This document shows, in pieces, positions 8,260 to 16,999 of a stretch of 59,644 nt of DNA; the first letter of the stretch is position 1; each line of letters starts with the position of its first letter. The notes under the pieces are model-generated. The model saw only the letters and a program-made list of their open reading frames with translations, was not told the DNA's origin and searched no databases. A program made the position numbers and the translations under genes. This stretch comes from Bryobacterales bacterium. GTDB lineage: Bacteria > Acidobacteriota > Terriglobia > Bryobacterales > Bryobacteraceae. The stretch spans positions 1 through 59,644 of the forward strand of contig JAEUQG010000284.1 in NCBI GenBank assembly GCA_016789755.1, written 5' to 3'.

Positions 8260-9926
8260 GCGCGCTGCTGGGATGGGCGGCACTGGCGGCCGCTCCTCCG
8301 GTGGAACACGTCCGCATGGCGATGCGCGACGGAGTCACCTTGTCGGCAAACCTGTTCCGCCCCTCCGAGACCGGACGATTTCCCGTGATTCTGGTGCGCA
8401 CTCCCTATGGCAAGGGGAAGGACCTGCCGCGGAACTACCGGCTGTTTCCGGAAAACGGCTACGCGGTAGTGATTCAGGATGTGCGGGGCCGCTACGAATC
8501 GGAAGGGGAGTTCGATCCGCTGCATCAGGAATTGCAGGATGGCGAAGATACGCTGAACTGGGCGGGACAGGCTGCCTGGTCGAACGGCAAGGTCGGGATG
8601 GTCGGCGGGTCGTATCTGGGAATTGTCCAGTGGAAAGCGGCGCTTTCCGGGAATCGCTATTTGAAATGTATTTTCCCGGTTGTTTCCGGCTATGACGACT
8701 ACCGCGACCGCCTCTATTCGACGGGCGGTGCGATGAAATTGGGCAACCGGCTTTTGTGGATGGCCTCCAACATGCGCGTGACGGGATACACGCCTCCGGA
8801 GTTTTCGCTCTTTGTGCGGGCGCTGCCGGTGCAGGCAGCCGATCTGGCGGCAACGGGGCAGCGCGTGAAGATGTTTCAGGAGGCGATTGAGCATCCCACG
8901 TTCGACGGGTATTGGAAATCGATCAGTACGCGAGAGCAAATTGCGAAGGTGAAGACGCCGGTTTTCAGTGTCGGCGGGTGGTACGACAATTTCGTGCAGT
9001 CCGATCTGGAGGCGTTCTCTGCGCTGCGCGGCATGGGCCGGCAAGCCCATACGCTGATCGGACCGTGGGCGCACAACATGTCGCTGCCGTTCGAGGGATT
9101 CGCTTTCGGACCGGAGTCCTCCGCGCCGGTCCAACGGTATCAGTTGGAGTGGTTTGACCGGTGGCTGAAAGGGAAGATTCCGGCAAGGCATCCCGCTCCG
9201 GCTCGCATTTTCGTGATGGGAGTGAACCAATGGCGGGATGAAACGGAGTGGCCACCCTCACGTGCCGTGCCCACGCGCCTCTACTTGACCAGCGAAGACG
9301 GGGCCAATAGCGTGGCAGGGGACGGCGGGCTGGGTTGGCAGATGCCGCGCAAAGCCCATGAAGACCGGTTCGTCTACGATCCGGCGAATCCCGTGCCGAC
9401 GATGGGCGGCAGCACGTGCTGCAATCCAGCCGTGTTTCGCTGGGGGCCGATGGACCAATCCGCGGTCGAAACGCGGCAGGACGTTCTGGTGTACACCAGC
9501 GAACCGCTGCCGGAAGATCTGGAGGTGACCGGGACCGTGCTGGCGTTTCTGCACGTCGCGACCTCGGCGCGGGACACCGATTTCACGGTGAAGCTGGTGG
9601 ATGTGTACCCTGACGGACGGGCAGTGAACTTGACCGACGGGATAGTGCGGATGCGCTACCGGGAAGGTCTGGAGCGAACGGTGCCCGTGGAGCCTGGCCG
9701 GGCTTACGCGGTAACCGTGGATGCCGGCGTGACCAGCAATGTGTTCCTGGCCGGACACAAGATCCGGGTGGAGATCAGTTCAAGCAACTTCCCCCGCTTC
9801 GACCGCAATCTGAACACGGGAGGAAGGAATGCGATGGAGCGGAAGGGTGTTGTCGCGCACCAAATCGTATATACCGGCGCAAATCAGGCGTCTCACGTCC
9901 TGCTGCCGGTTGTGAAGGCGAAGTGA
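8223..9926 (+). CDS. CocE/NonD family serine hydrolase (X-Pro dipeptidyl-peptidase S15-like), exported
   Basis: A 567-residue alpha/beta hydrolase of the CocE/NonD family, which includes cocaine esterase and alpha-amino-acid ester hydrolases. It has a leader peptide (about residues 8-25, 'FRFLVGALLGWAALAAAP'). The N-terminal catalytic domain contains the nucleophile elbow GGSYLG with S130. The C-terminal jelly-roll domain ('DTDFTVKLVDVYPDGRAVNL', about 420-560) is typical of the group. It probably cleaves ester or amide bonds of a small secreted substrate. ATG 8223 lies within the 3' end of the UPF0173 gene, implying translational coupling. The earlier in-frame start at 8145 would remove the leader from the N-terminus. 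Confidence 0.88.
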   Translation: MAPGTRHFRFLVGALLGWAALAAAPPVEHVRMAMRDGVTLSANLFRPSETGRFPVILVRTPYGKGKDLPRNYRLFPENGYAVVIQDVRGRYESEGEFDPLHQELQDGEDTLNWAGQAAWSNGKVGMVGGSYLGIVQWKAALSGNRYLKCIFPVVSGYDDYRDRLYSTGGAMKLGNRLLWMASNMRVTGYTPPEFSLFVRALPVQAADLAATGQRVKMFQEAIEHPTFDGYWKSISTREQIAKVKTPVFSVGGWYDNFVQSDLEAFSALRGMGRQAHTLIGPWAHNMSLPFEGFAFGPESSAPVQRYQLEWFDRWLKGKIPARHPAPARIFVMGVNQWRDETEWPPSRAVPTRLYLTSEDGANSVAGDGGLGWQMPRKAHEDRFVYDPANPVPTMGGSTCCNPAVFRWGPMDQSAVETRQDVLVYTSEPLPEDLEVTGTVLAFLHVATSARDTDFTVKLVDVYPDGRAVNLTDGIVRMRYREGLERTVPVEPGRAYAVTVDAGVTSNVFLAGHKIRVEISSSNFPRFDRNLNTGGRNAMERKGVVAHQIVYTGANQASHVLLPVVKAK

Positions 9927-9972
9927 AACCACGGCGCTGCCGGCCTGCGGTGTACAATAATGCGGAAAACAC

Positions 9973-11832
9973 GTGAAACAGTCGAAATTTGTTATACCCT
10001 CCCTCCTGGCGCCTCTTTTCCTCGTTTTCCCCGGCACAATAGCGGCCCAGGACTCGCCTGAAACCGTACGCCGCGGCACGAAGATTTTCGAGAAACGGGT
10101 AGTAGCCGCAGGCTTAGAGAATCCCTGGGAAGTGACCTGGGGCCCGGATGGGTTTTTGTGGGTGACGGAGCGGACCGGCAAGCGGATTACGCGAGTGCAT
10201 CCGGGCACGGGGCAGCGCCAGACTGCGGCGGTAATCGACGAGGTGTTCGCCCCAGGCGGGCAGGATGGTTTGCTCGGAATGGCGTTGCACCCTGACCTGC
10301 TGAAGGACAGTCCCAACCAGTTTGTCTATGCCTTTTACACCTATGTAGACCAGAGCCGCGCGCCGTGGAAGAAAGTTGCCGATCCGTCCAGTCCTTATCA
10401 CCGCCTCTACGCGAAAGTGGTGCGCTTTCGCTACGACAAGGCATCCGGAAAACTGGGTGAGCGCAAGGACCTGATCACCGGTCTGCCGGCCGGCAACGAT
10501 CATGAAGCGGGACGCATCAAGGTGGGGCCGGGTGGAAAACTGTACTTCACCATCGGCGACCAGGGGCACAATCAATTGGGCAACTTCTGCCTTCCGATTG
10601 AAGCGCAGCGGCTGCCCACAGCGGCGGAATTGCAGGGCAAGGACTATTCCTCTTACGTCGGCAAGTCGTTGCGGATGAACCTGGACGGCTCGATTCCGGA
10701 CGATAATCCGAAGTTGAACGGAGTGGTGAGCCATGTGTACACCTACGGGCATCGCAATCCGCAGGGGCTCGACTTCGCTCCGGACGGGACATTGTATTCC
10801 AACGAACACGGGCCGAAGACCGACGATGAAGTGAACATTCTGAAGCGAGGAGGCAATTACGGGTGGCCGCACGTAGCCGGAGTGCGCGACGGCAAGGCCT
10901 ACCAGTATGCGCGCTGGGCGGAGGCATCGACGCCTTGCTCGCAGTTGAAATTCAGCGACCTGGAGATCCATGCTGCGGTGCCGCGCGAGCCGGAAACGGC
11001 GTTTCGCAAGCCGTTTGTCCCGCCGATTGCGACTATGTTCACCGTTGCCACCGGGTTCAATTTTCAAGACCCCGTATGCGAGGGGGTGCACTATATTTGC
11101 TGGCCGACGGTCGGCCCCTCGAGCATCGAATACTACGAATCGAAGGGGAAGGGAATTCCAGGGTGGGACCAAGTGCTGCTGGTGACCACTCTCAAGCGCG
11201 GCTCTCTGTACGTTGCTCCGCTGCGGCGCGACGGGCAAGCGGTGGCGGACAAGTTCCAGCGCTATTTCCAGCAGGAGAACCGGTTTCGCGATACGGCGGT
11301 GGACCCGGACCTGCGCACCATCTACATCGCCACGGATTCGGGCGGGCTGGTGGAAGCGATGGGAGGCGGCGTAACGACGAAGATGCAGGATTCCGGGGCG
11401 ATACTGGCCTACCGTTATCAGCGGGAAGGCACCGCGGCGGATCTGCCGCAGATCACTCAGACACGGCGTGGCGGCGCCGGCGCGCAGGCGGCCAATGTAA
11501 CCGGCAAGGAGCCTTCGTTCACTGCCGGTCAGGCGGCCGCCGGGAAGACGGCCTACAACGCCAGTTGCGCGGTCTGCCATGGCAGCACGCTGGCCAATGG
11601 GACCTTCGGCACGCCGCTGGCCGGGCGCTATTTCAAGGGTAAATGGACTGGCAAGACCGTGCAGGCTCTGGTGGAGAAGTCGAACGCAATGCCCCCGGGA
11701 GCGCCGGCGAATCTTCCTGCGGAGACGATGGCGAACATCATCGCCTATGTGTTGGAGACGAATGGAGCCAAGGCGGGGACGGCGAGTCTGCCGCCGTCGG
11801 GCGGTGCGCTGTCAGAGATGGTCATTCGCTAA
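9973..11832 (+). CDS. PQQ-dependent sugar dehydrogenase fused to a C-terminal cytochrome c domain
   Basis: A 619-residue periplasmic enzyme with a GTG start and signal peptide (..LLAPLFLVFPGTIAAQ). Residues about 40-490 form a six-bladed propeller of the soluble glucose/aldose dehydrogenase (GDH-B/Asd) type: 'GLENPWEVTWGPDG', 'GQDGLLGMALHPD', 'GNDHEAGRIKVGPGG', 'YGHRNPQGLDFAPDG', 'EHGPKTDDEVN'. A monohaem cytochrome c domain follows, with C532-A-V-C535-H536 and a likely distal Met in 'NAMPPG'. Fusion gives a direct path for electrons from sugar oxidation through PQQH2 to haem and on to the respiratory chain. Its last bases overlap, tail to tail, the stop codon of the next (minus-strand) gene. 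Confidence 0.9.
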   Translation: MKQSKFVIPSLLAPLFLVFPGTIAAQDSPETVRRGTKIFEKRVVAAGLENPWEVTWGPDGFLWVTERTGKRITRVHPGTGQRQTAAVIDEVFAPGGQDGLLGMALHPDLLKDSPNQFVYAFYTYVDQSRAPWKKVADPSSPYHRLYAKVVRFRYDKASGKLGERKDLITGLPAGNDHEAGRIKVGPGGKLYFTIGDQGHNQLGNFCLPIEAQRLPTAAELQGKDYSSYVGKSLRMNLDGSIPDDNPKLNGVVSHVYTYGHRNPQGLDFAPDGTLYSNEHGPKTDDEVNILKRGGNYGWPHVAGVRDGKAYQYARWAEASTPCSQLKFSDLEIHAAVPREPETAFRKPFVPPIATMFTVATGFNFQDPVCEGVHYICWPTVGPSSIEYYESKGKGIPGWDQVLLVTTLKRGSLYVAPLRRDGQAVADKFQRYFQQENRFRDTAVDPDLRTIYIATDSGGLVEAMGGGVTTKMQDSGAILAYRYQREGTAADLPQITQTRRGGAGAQAANVTGKEPSFTAGQAAAGKTAYNASCAVCHGSTLANGTFGTPLAGRYFKGKWTGKTVQALVEKSNAMPPGAPANLPAETMANIIAYVLETNGAKAGTASLPPSGGALSEMVIR

Positions 11833-12587
11833 TCGAGTTGGGCGGTAAGGCCGGCGATGCTCATGAGCGGCGTCTCTAATCGTTGGGCCAGCGATGGGTC
11901 CGCCAAGCGAATCTCCGCCGCAAGCAATCTCGTCGCTGCCTGAAAAGCCCGTGTGAGTTCGGCTGTGCTGGTGGATTGCACCAGGGCTTCGGCAAAGAGC
12001 GCGAGGGCATCTGCGGGCAGCCGGTCCAGACCGCGCCCCTGCATCGCTGGAACCCCGTGGCGAAGGCAGGCCAGCGAGAGTGCTGTGTCGCGCATCCCGC
12101 TGATCATGTATTCGGCTTGCCAGGGCTTTCCGCGCCCGATGGCGCTGCGCGCGTGGATGGCGTACAACCACCCAAAGCCAATAAGGTAGGCTGCAGGCGG
12201 CTCAGACACTGGGTTGGCAGGAAGGGCGGCTCCGGAGAGCAGCTCGAAATCCGCACCTAGTGGCCGGAAGTCCGTGGCCGGTACAAAGGCCAAGTCTACT
12301 TGCAGGGTGCCGATGAGCAAGAAGACACGATACGTCCAAGAGCCGTGGTGAATATCGAGGTGGTGGAGCGCGCCGTGCCGGTGGTAGAGGAAGTCCGTAT
12401 AGTCGGCGAGTGCCTGAGGGAGCGCTTCAGGCGGGTGGATGCCGAAGGCGAGATCGATGTCGGACCAGCGGTCTTCGCGCCCCGCGGCCGCGGAGCCAGT
12501 TTGAGCGATCCCGGCGAATCGGTCATCCGCGGAGGCACGCTCGACAATGGCGGCTCGGACGCGTTGACGGTCTTGCCCGGTATACAT
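11829..12587 (-). CDS. Nucleotidyltransferase-domain protein
   Basis: A 252-residue protein of the polymerase-beta-like (MNT/NTP_transf_2) superfamily. The signature G31-S32 ... D43-I-D45 in 'GSAAAGREDRWSDIDLAF', plus a third acidic residue D98 in 'LQVDLAF', gives a complete metal-binding triad. The helical C-terminus (about 130-250) resembles the substrate domain of aminoglycoside adenylyltransferase-like proteins. It may transfer a nucleotide to an RNA, protein or small molecule; the substrate cannot be read from the sequence. It is convergent with the PQQ dehydrogenase and their stop codons share the sequence CTAA. The start is ATG 12587, behind a GGAG-like site. Confidence 0.8.
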   Translation of the reverse strand: MYTGQDRQRVRAAIVERASADDRFAGIAQTGSAAAGREDRWSDIDLAFGIHPPEALPQALADYTDFLYHRHGALHHLDIHHGSWTYRVFLLIGTLQVDLAFVPATDFRPLGADFELLSGAALPANPVSEPPAAYLIGFGWLYAIHARSAIGRGKPWQAEYMISGMRDTALSLACLRHGVPAMQGRGLDRLPADALALFAEALVQSTSTAELTRAFQAATRLLAAEIRLADPSLAQRLETPLMSIAGLTAQLD

Positions 12588-12635
12588 GCGCTGGAGTCTC
12601 CTTGTTCCTTATCCAGCGTAGAACAATGAGCTCCG

Positions 12636-13010
12636 TTATTTCTTTCTCCCCATCCCACGCCACAGGGGGCGCCCCATCTCATCTCGCAGATCGATGTTGA
12701 TTTTCTGCTCGGGAAGTTGGACGGAGCGGGCATACACGTAGCCGTCGACGCGGAATCCTTTCACGATGGCGGCGGTTCCGACCTTGGGGTTGAAGTCCTT
12801 CTCGATGAGGTAGCGCATGGAGCCAAGCACCACTTTCTCCGTACCGCCTGCGGTCTGGAGTTCGAGGGAGGGCATGCTCTGCATGCCAATGCGCACGGCC
12901 GAGATAGTCCCACGGATCTCTGTCACCGCTCTGCCGGCCATAGGCCCCGCGCCTTGTTGTTCCGCAATAGCCAGGACTGGGATCGCCAGCAGGAAGAATC
13001 GGCGTTTCAT
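12636..13010 (-). CDS. Small secreted protein of unknown function
   Basis: A 124-residue protein with a signal peptide (MKRRFFLLAIPVLAIAEQ). The mature part is beta-rich ('EIRGTISAVRI', 'SLELQTAGGTEKVVLGSMRYLI', 'AAIVKGFRVDGYVYARSV') and resembles small periplasmic OB-fold or DUF5666-like proteins, but I cannot assign it. It is upstream of the nucleotidyltransferase on the same strand with 48 bases between, and divergent from the histidine kinase gene at 13204. A real gene is supported by the signal peptide and by codon use like that of its neighbours. Confidence 0.7.
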   Translation of the reverse strand: MKRRFFLLAIPVLAIAEQQGAGPMAGRAVTEIRGTISAVRIGMQSMPSLELQTAGGTEKVVLGSMRYLIEKDFNPKVGTAAIVKGFRVDGYVYARSVQLPEQKINIDLRDEMGRPLWRGMGRKK

Positions 13011-13114
13011 CGAGAGCCTCCGAGAGAGAAGTTAGCAAGCGATGGGCCAAACCGATGGGTATCAGCGATGACAACAAGATGTAGGTGAACTCACCCAACC
13101 CTCGGTGCAGGGCT

Positions 13115-13141
13115 TGCGCGCAATTTCCCACCTTGCGCGCA
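13115..13141. repeat. Two copies of the palindrome TGCGCGCA, 19 bp apart
   Basis: TGCGCGCA occurs at 13115-13122 and 13134-13141. Each copy is its own reverse complement, and the centres are 19 bases apart, close to two helical turns. They lie 29-55 bases upstream of a sigma-54-like promoter, where upstream activator sites for an NtrC-type regulator would be expected. Confidence 0.4.
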
Positions 13142-13169
13142 GAAACTGCTCATTCTGAAGGATTCCGGC

Positions 13170-13186
13170 TTGGCTGTTCAATTGCT
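13170..13186 (+). promoter_or_regulatory. Sigma-54 (-24/-12) promoter candidate
   Basis: TTGGCTGTTCAATTGCT contains the essential GG (13172-13173) and GC (13184-13185) separated by exactly 10 bases, with good flanking matches to TGGC...TTGC. It reads toward the histidine kinase/NtrC-like pair. The expected transcription start is near 13197, leaving only about 7 bases before GTG 13204, which is short. Confidence 0.5.
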
Positions 13187-13203
13187 ACTACCCTAGGCTG
13201 GCC

Positions 13204-14406
13204 GTGAAACGCCCATCGCTACGTTCGCTTCACTGGCTCCTGCCCGGGGCGGCGTTGGCGTTATCGGCGGTGCTGGTCTGGAGCGCGGTACGCACGTTTC
13301 GGGAGTTGGACCGGCAACGTACCGTGTATCTCAAGAGCCGGATTGCCGTGCTGGCAGGGCTGTTGGAAACGCTTCCGCGCGACGCCCCGGACGACGCGCT
13401 GGAGACAGCACTCAGCGAAATGGAGCCAGCTCTGCTCAGCGTGTCGGTGCTGGAGTCACCGCAGAATGGCGAAACCTCGCTGTCTGCCCTATGGGCCGGG
13501 CGGGAACTTTACCGTATGGAATCGCTCGAGCAGGATGGACATCGGGTATACAGAGCCTATGTTCCGTTTCACACCGGACACGGGATGCATCTGGCACGGA
13601 TCGATCTGGATGAGTCTTCGGCGGACTTTCTGGTGCAGCATGCACGGCACAATATCCTGCTTTCGGTGATGGCGGGGCTGGCGGCAACTTCGCTGGCACT
13701 GGCAACTGCCTGGACGGCACGGCGCGCTGCGGCGGCCGAGCAGCGGCAACTGGAATTGGAGCACCTGGCCCATATTGGCACGCTGGCCTCGGTGCTGGCG
13801 CATGAGATTCGCAACCCGCTGGGGACGGTAAAAGGTTTTGTTCAGTTGCTCGGGGAGCAACTGAAAGGGCAGCACCGGGAGTTGTTGGAGCCGGTGGAAA
13901 GCGAAGTATCGCGGTTGGAGAACCTGGTTCGCGATCTGCTGCTGTACGGCAGGCCAATACAGCCTGCGCCACAGACCGTGAGTACCGATCAGGTGGCTGG
14001 CGCAATTCGCGCACACACGAGTCACTATCCGCGCATGAATTGCATCTTCCATGTGGAGCCGATGCACTTTCGAACCGATCCGGCGCTGCTCGAACAGGTG
14101 TTGTTGAACCTGGTGCGAAATGCGGCGGAAGCGCAGCAGGCAAACGAGGCGGCCGCGATCTCGGTTGACATTGCCCCCGAGGGCAACTGGCTGCGGCTTC
14201 TTGTTGCGGATAAGGGGCCGGGCTTCACCGCAGAGGCTTTGGCACACCTCTATGAGCCTTTCTTCACAACGAAGTCCATCGGTACAGGGCTTGGCTTGCC
14301 GATCTCGCGCAAGCTGGTCCAGGCGCTCGGTGGCGAGTTCAGGATTCGCAATCAGGCGGGGGGCGGTGCGGCAGTGGAAATCCGGCTGCCGCTGGAACCC
14401 GTCTAG
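13204..14406 (+). CDS. NtrB-like sensor histidine kinase
   Basis: A 400-residue membrane kinase. Two membrane segments (about residues 12-31 and 151-170) flank a periplasmic sensor region of about 120 residues. A HisKA domain follows with the phospho-acceptor H200 in 'LASVLAHEIRNPLGTVKG', then a HATPase domain (N box 'LLNLVRNAAEA', G boxes 'DKGPGF' and 'GTGLGLPISRKLVQALGG', F box 'YEPFFTT'). It autophosphorylates in response to a periplasmic signal and passes phosphate to the regulator encoded 12 bases downstream. The start is GTG 13204; a later start would cut the first membrane helix. A sigma-54-like promoter lies directly upstream. Confidence 0.93.
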   Translation: MKRPSLRSLHWLLPGAALALSAVLVWSAVRTFRELDRQRTVYLKSRIAVLAGLLETLPRDAPDDALETALSEMEPALLSVSVLESPQNGETSLSALWAGRELYRMESLEQDGHRVYRAYVPFHTGHGMHLARIDLDESSADFLVQHARHNILLSVMAGLAATSLALATAWTARRAAAAEQRQLELEHLAHIGTLASVLAHEIRNPLGTVKGFVQLLGEQLKGQHRELLEPVESEVSRLENLVRDLLLYGRPIQPAPQTVSTDQVAGAIRAHTSHYPRMNCIFHVEPMHFRTDPALLEQVLLNLVRNAAEAQQANEAAAISVDIAPEGNWLRLLVADKGPGFTAEALAHLYEPFFTTKSIGTGLGLPISRKLVQALGGEFRIRNQAGGGAAVEIRLPLEPV

Positions 14407-14418
14407 GAGGCAATTTGT

Positions 14419-15753
14419 ATGGAACACATCCTCATCGTCGATGACGATCCGGGGTTCCGCCGTCTGCTGGAAACCATCCTGCGCACAGAGGGATACCAGA
14501 TTACGACCGCGGCGTCCGTGACCGAGGCGCTGGCGCAGTGCCAGCAGCGGAAATTTCACCTGGTGGTGTGCGACCTGAAATTGCCTGACGGGGACGGACT
14601 GGCGGTGTTGCGCTGGTCCAAGGAGAACGCGCCGGAAGTTCCGGTGATCATGATTACGGCGTTTGCCAGCGTAGGAAATGCCGTGGACGCGATGAAGATG
14701 GGGGCGGCGGATTATTTGGGCAAGCCGTTAAGTAGTCCCGATGAACTGCGGATGGTGGTGCGGCGCTCGCTCGAAACTTCGCAACTCGCTTCCGAGCGTG
14801 AAGTGCTGCGCGAGGAACAGGCTCGGCGTTTTGCCTGCGACGCGATGGTGGCCGAGGATCCGCGCATGGTGGAAGTGCTGGAGTTGATGCGCAAAGTGGC
14901 GCCTACCGATGCCACGGTGCTAATTACCGGCGAGAGCGGTACGGGCAAAGAGGTAGTGGCCCATTGCATCCATGACCATAGCCCGCGCGCGACGCATGCC
15001 TTCATTGCCGTCAACTGCGCGGCTCTCACTCCGACACTCATCGAAAGCGAACTGTTCGGGCATGAGAAAGGGTCGTTCACAGGCGCCGGCGGCCAGCATG
15101 TCGGGCGATTCGAACGGGCTCACAAGGGCACTCTGTTCCTGGATGAAATCGGCGAACTGGACGGCAATCTGCAGGCCAAGCTGCTCCGTGTCCTGCAGGA
15201 GAAGACATTCGAGCGGGTGGGCGGAATGCGCCAGATCAGCACCGACGTGCGGGTGATTGCGGCGACGAATCGCGATCTGGCCGGGCAGGTAGAGCAGAAG
15301 AAGTTTCGCGAGGATCTGTTCTATAGGCTGAATCTGTTCCCGATTGAAGTGCCGCCGCTGCGCGAACGGGCAGGCGATATCGTTCCCCTCGCCAGGCACT
15401 TTTTGTCGCGCGCGGCGAGAGCGATGAAGAAGCCGGCGTTGCGGCTTTCGCCGGAGTCGGAAGACGCGTTGATGCACTATGGATGGCCGGGCAATGTGCG
15501 GGAACTGGAGAATCTCATGCAGCGGATGGCGATTCTCTGCGAGCGCGAGATCGATCCGGATGACCTGCCGCTGGCCGTGTCGGGCGAGCCGCGCCCGGTG
15601 CTGTTCAAAGATATCGAGAGGCAGGCGATTTTAGGAGCGCTGAAAGACAACAGCGGCAACCGCACGCGCACGGCGCGCCAACTCGGCATCAGCTTACGGA
15701 CCCTGCAGTACCGGTTGAAGGAGTACGGGATTACCCAGGCGAGTGGCGATTAG
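14419..15753 (+). CDS. NtrC-family sigma-54-dependent response regulator
   Basis: A 444-residue regulator with three domains. The receiver (1-120) has acidic pocket residues in 'IVDDDP' and phospho-acceptor D52. The AAA+ domain (about 145-380) has Walker A GESGTGKE (171-178), Walker B 'TLFLDEIGEL' and the sigma-54 contact loop GSFTGA at 218-223. The Fis-type helix-turn-helix is 'NRTRTARQLGISLRTLQYRL'. The loop carries Ser in place of the common Ala of GAFTGA. The protein opens sigma-54 promoters when phosphorylated by the kinase encoded just upstream. It has a good ribosome site (AGGAGG). The next gene starts 49 bases downstream and may belong to its regulon. Confidence 0.95.
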   Translation: MEHILIVDDDPGFRRLLETILRTEGYQITTAASVTEALAQCQQRKFHLVVCDLKLPDGDGLAVLRWSKENAPEVPVIMITAFASVGNAVDAMKMGAADYLGKPLSSPDELRMVVRRSLETSQLASEREVLREEQARRFACDAMVAEDPRMVEVLELMRKVAPTDATVLITGESGTGKEVVAHCIHDHSPRATHAFIAVNCAALTPTLIESELFGHEKGSFTGAGGQHVGRFERAHKGTLFLDEIGELDGNLQAKLLRVLQEKTFERVGGMRQISTDVRVIAATNRDLAGQVEQKKFREDLFYRLNLFPIEVPPLRERAGDIVPLARHFLSRAARAMKKPALRLSPESEDALMHYGWPGNVRELENLMQRMAILCEREIDPDDLPLAVSGEPRPVLFKDIERQAILGALKDNSGNRTRTARQLGISLRTLQYRLKEYGITQASGD

Positions 15754-15802
15754 TGGATTGCTTCTCTTCGCAGCCTTGTCGCCGGAGTGATACCTTGTAA
15801 AG

Positions 15803-16912
15803 TTGCTTCTCTCGCTGCTGCTGACATGTTTGACGCACCCGGTTGCGGCGCAGACCGCGGCCACCGGGTTGCGGCCTTCTACTTTGCGCAGGTCGGGAGA
15901 CATTGTCCAGATTGCGTTACCGGCGGCGGCGTTCGCATCGCAGTTGCTCGAACGCGACTGGAAGAATCTGGGGCGTTTCGCTCTCAGCGTCGGAGCGGCC
16001 AGCGCCACGACGTTCAGCTTGAAGCGGGTGGTCGCAAAGACTCGGCCGGACGCCCTGGACCGTCACAGCTTTCCCTCCGGGCACAGCATGTTCTCGTTTT
16101 CCGGCGCGAGCTTTCTCGCCACCCAGTACGGCCCGAAGGTGGGGTTGCCCGCGTTTGGCGCGGCCGCGTTCGTGGGATTCACGCGCGTTCACTCCGACCG
16201 GCATTTCGCCGATGACGTCATTGCCGGCGGCGGCATTGGGATGATATCGAACTGGCTGTTCGGCGGGGTGGAGAATCAGGGGGGGCCGTACCGCGCTGAG
16301 TTCGAGTATGCGGCTGTTTATGCGCACCGCTTCGATTCCCGGACCGCGTCGCTGCCCGGTGTGGAGTTTCTGCCTGGGGCTGAGAACCGCAATCGTTCGG
16401 CGACGGCCAGGGTAAAGCTGCAATGGGAGAGTGAGAATCGGCATCAGGTGGGGGTGTACTGGGCGCCCCTCGAAGTGCAAGGAAGCACGAACGCCGGTAC
16501 CGGAGTGCGTCCACTGGATTTTCATGAACTTGGTGTGCGATACCGCTACGGGCTGGTTCGGACGAAGCGCTGGAACTGCTATGGCGGATTGACGCTAGCC
16601 GGCAGGGAGACGCGCATCAATGGTGAGCCGCTGGCCAAGCCGTTGGTGGATCGGGAGGTGACTCCTCTGCTCAGCACGCAGGCCGAGTGGCGATGGACGG
16701 ATCGGATTGCCGTAGTGGGGGAAGCGGATGGCGTGAAGTGGGTGGACGGGCAATACTCGGCATCGCCCATGGGCGCTTTGCGATGGCGTCCCAAGTCTTA
16801 TTGGAACGTGGACTTCGGGTACCGCTGCTTTGTGCGGAAACGCGTGTCGGATGGATTGTCGAGTTATCTACGATTTGGGTATGTGCTGGTTTCCATTGGG
16901 CGTAGTTTTTAG
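15803..16912 (+). CDS. PAP2 phosphatase fused to a probable outer-membrane beta-barrel
   Basis: A 369-residue exported protein (MLLSLLLTCLTHPVAAQ leader; TTG start, with a stop codon only five codons upstream in frame). The N-terminal half is a type-2 phosphatidic acid phosphatase domain with all three motifs: K-x6-RP in 'KRVVAKTRP', PSGH, and R-x5-H-x3-D in 'RVHSDRHFADD'. From about residue 175 the sequence changes to alternating, aromatic-rich strands ('AAVYAHRF', 'RVKLQWESENRHQVGVYW', 'HELGVRYRYGL') and ends in Phe (..SIGRSF*), as outer-membrane barrels do. It may remove phosphate from lipid A, undecaprenyl-PP or phospholipid at the outer membrane. It follows the NtrC-like gene closely. 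Confidence 0.82.
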   Translation: MLLSLLLTCLTHPVAAQTAATGLRPSTLRRSGDIVQIALPAAAFASQLLERDWKNLGRFALSVGAASATTFSLKRVVAKTRPDALDRHSFPSGHSMFSFSGASFLATQYGPKVGLPAFGAAAFVGFTRVHSDRHFADDVIAGGGIGMISNWLFGGVENQGGPYRAEFEYAAVYAHRFDSRTASLPGVEFLPGAENRNRSATARVKLQWESENRHQVGVYWAPLEVQGSTNAGTGVRPLDFHELGVRYRYGLVRTKRWNCYGGLTLAGRETRINGEPLAKPLVDREVTPLLSTQAEWRWTDRIAVVGEADGVKWVDGQYSASPMGALRWRPKSYWNVDFGYRCFVRKRVSDGLSSYLRFGYVLVSIGRSF

Positions 16913-16944
16913 TGGGCTACTGGGCAGCGGCTTTAAGATTCCAA

Positions 16945-16999
16945 TGGTCGGGGTGGCGTGATTCGACCCGCGACCCCCTGCGCCCCAGACGGTGCCAGG
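16945..16999 (-). pseudogene. 3' half of a tRNA-Pro(GGG), degraded
   Basis: Read on the minus strand, this stretch ends in CACCCCGACCA, the 3' acceptor and CCA of bacterial tRNA-Pro. A T-arm (GCGGG-TCGAATC-ACGC) with one loop base missing precedes it. Before that are a GGGGGTC variable region and the anticodon loop CTGGGGC (anticodon GGG). The 5' half of the anticodon stem no longer pairs and there is no D-arm or 5' acceptor. It cannot fold as a tRNA. Such 3' tRNA halves are typical of an attachment site left by an integrated element. Confidence 0.65.
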
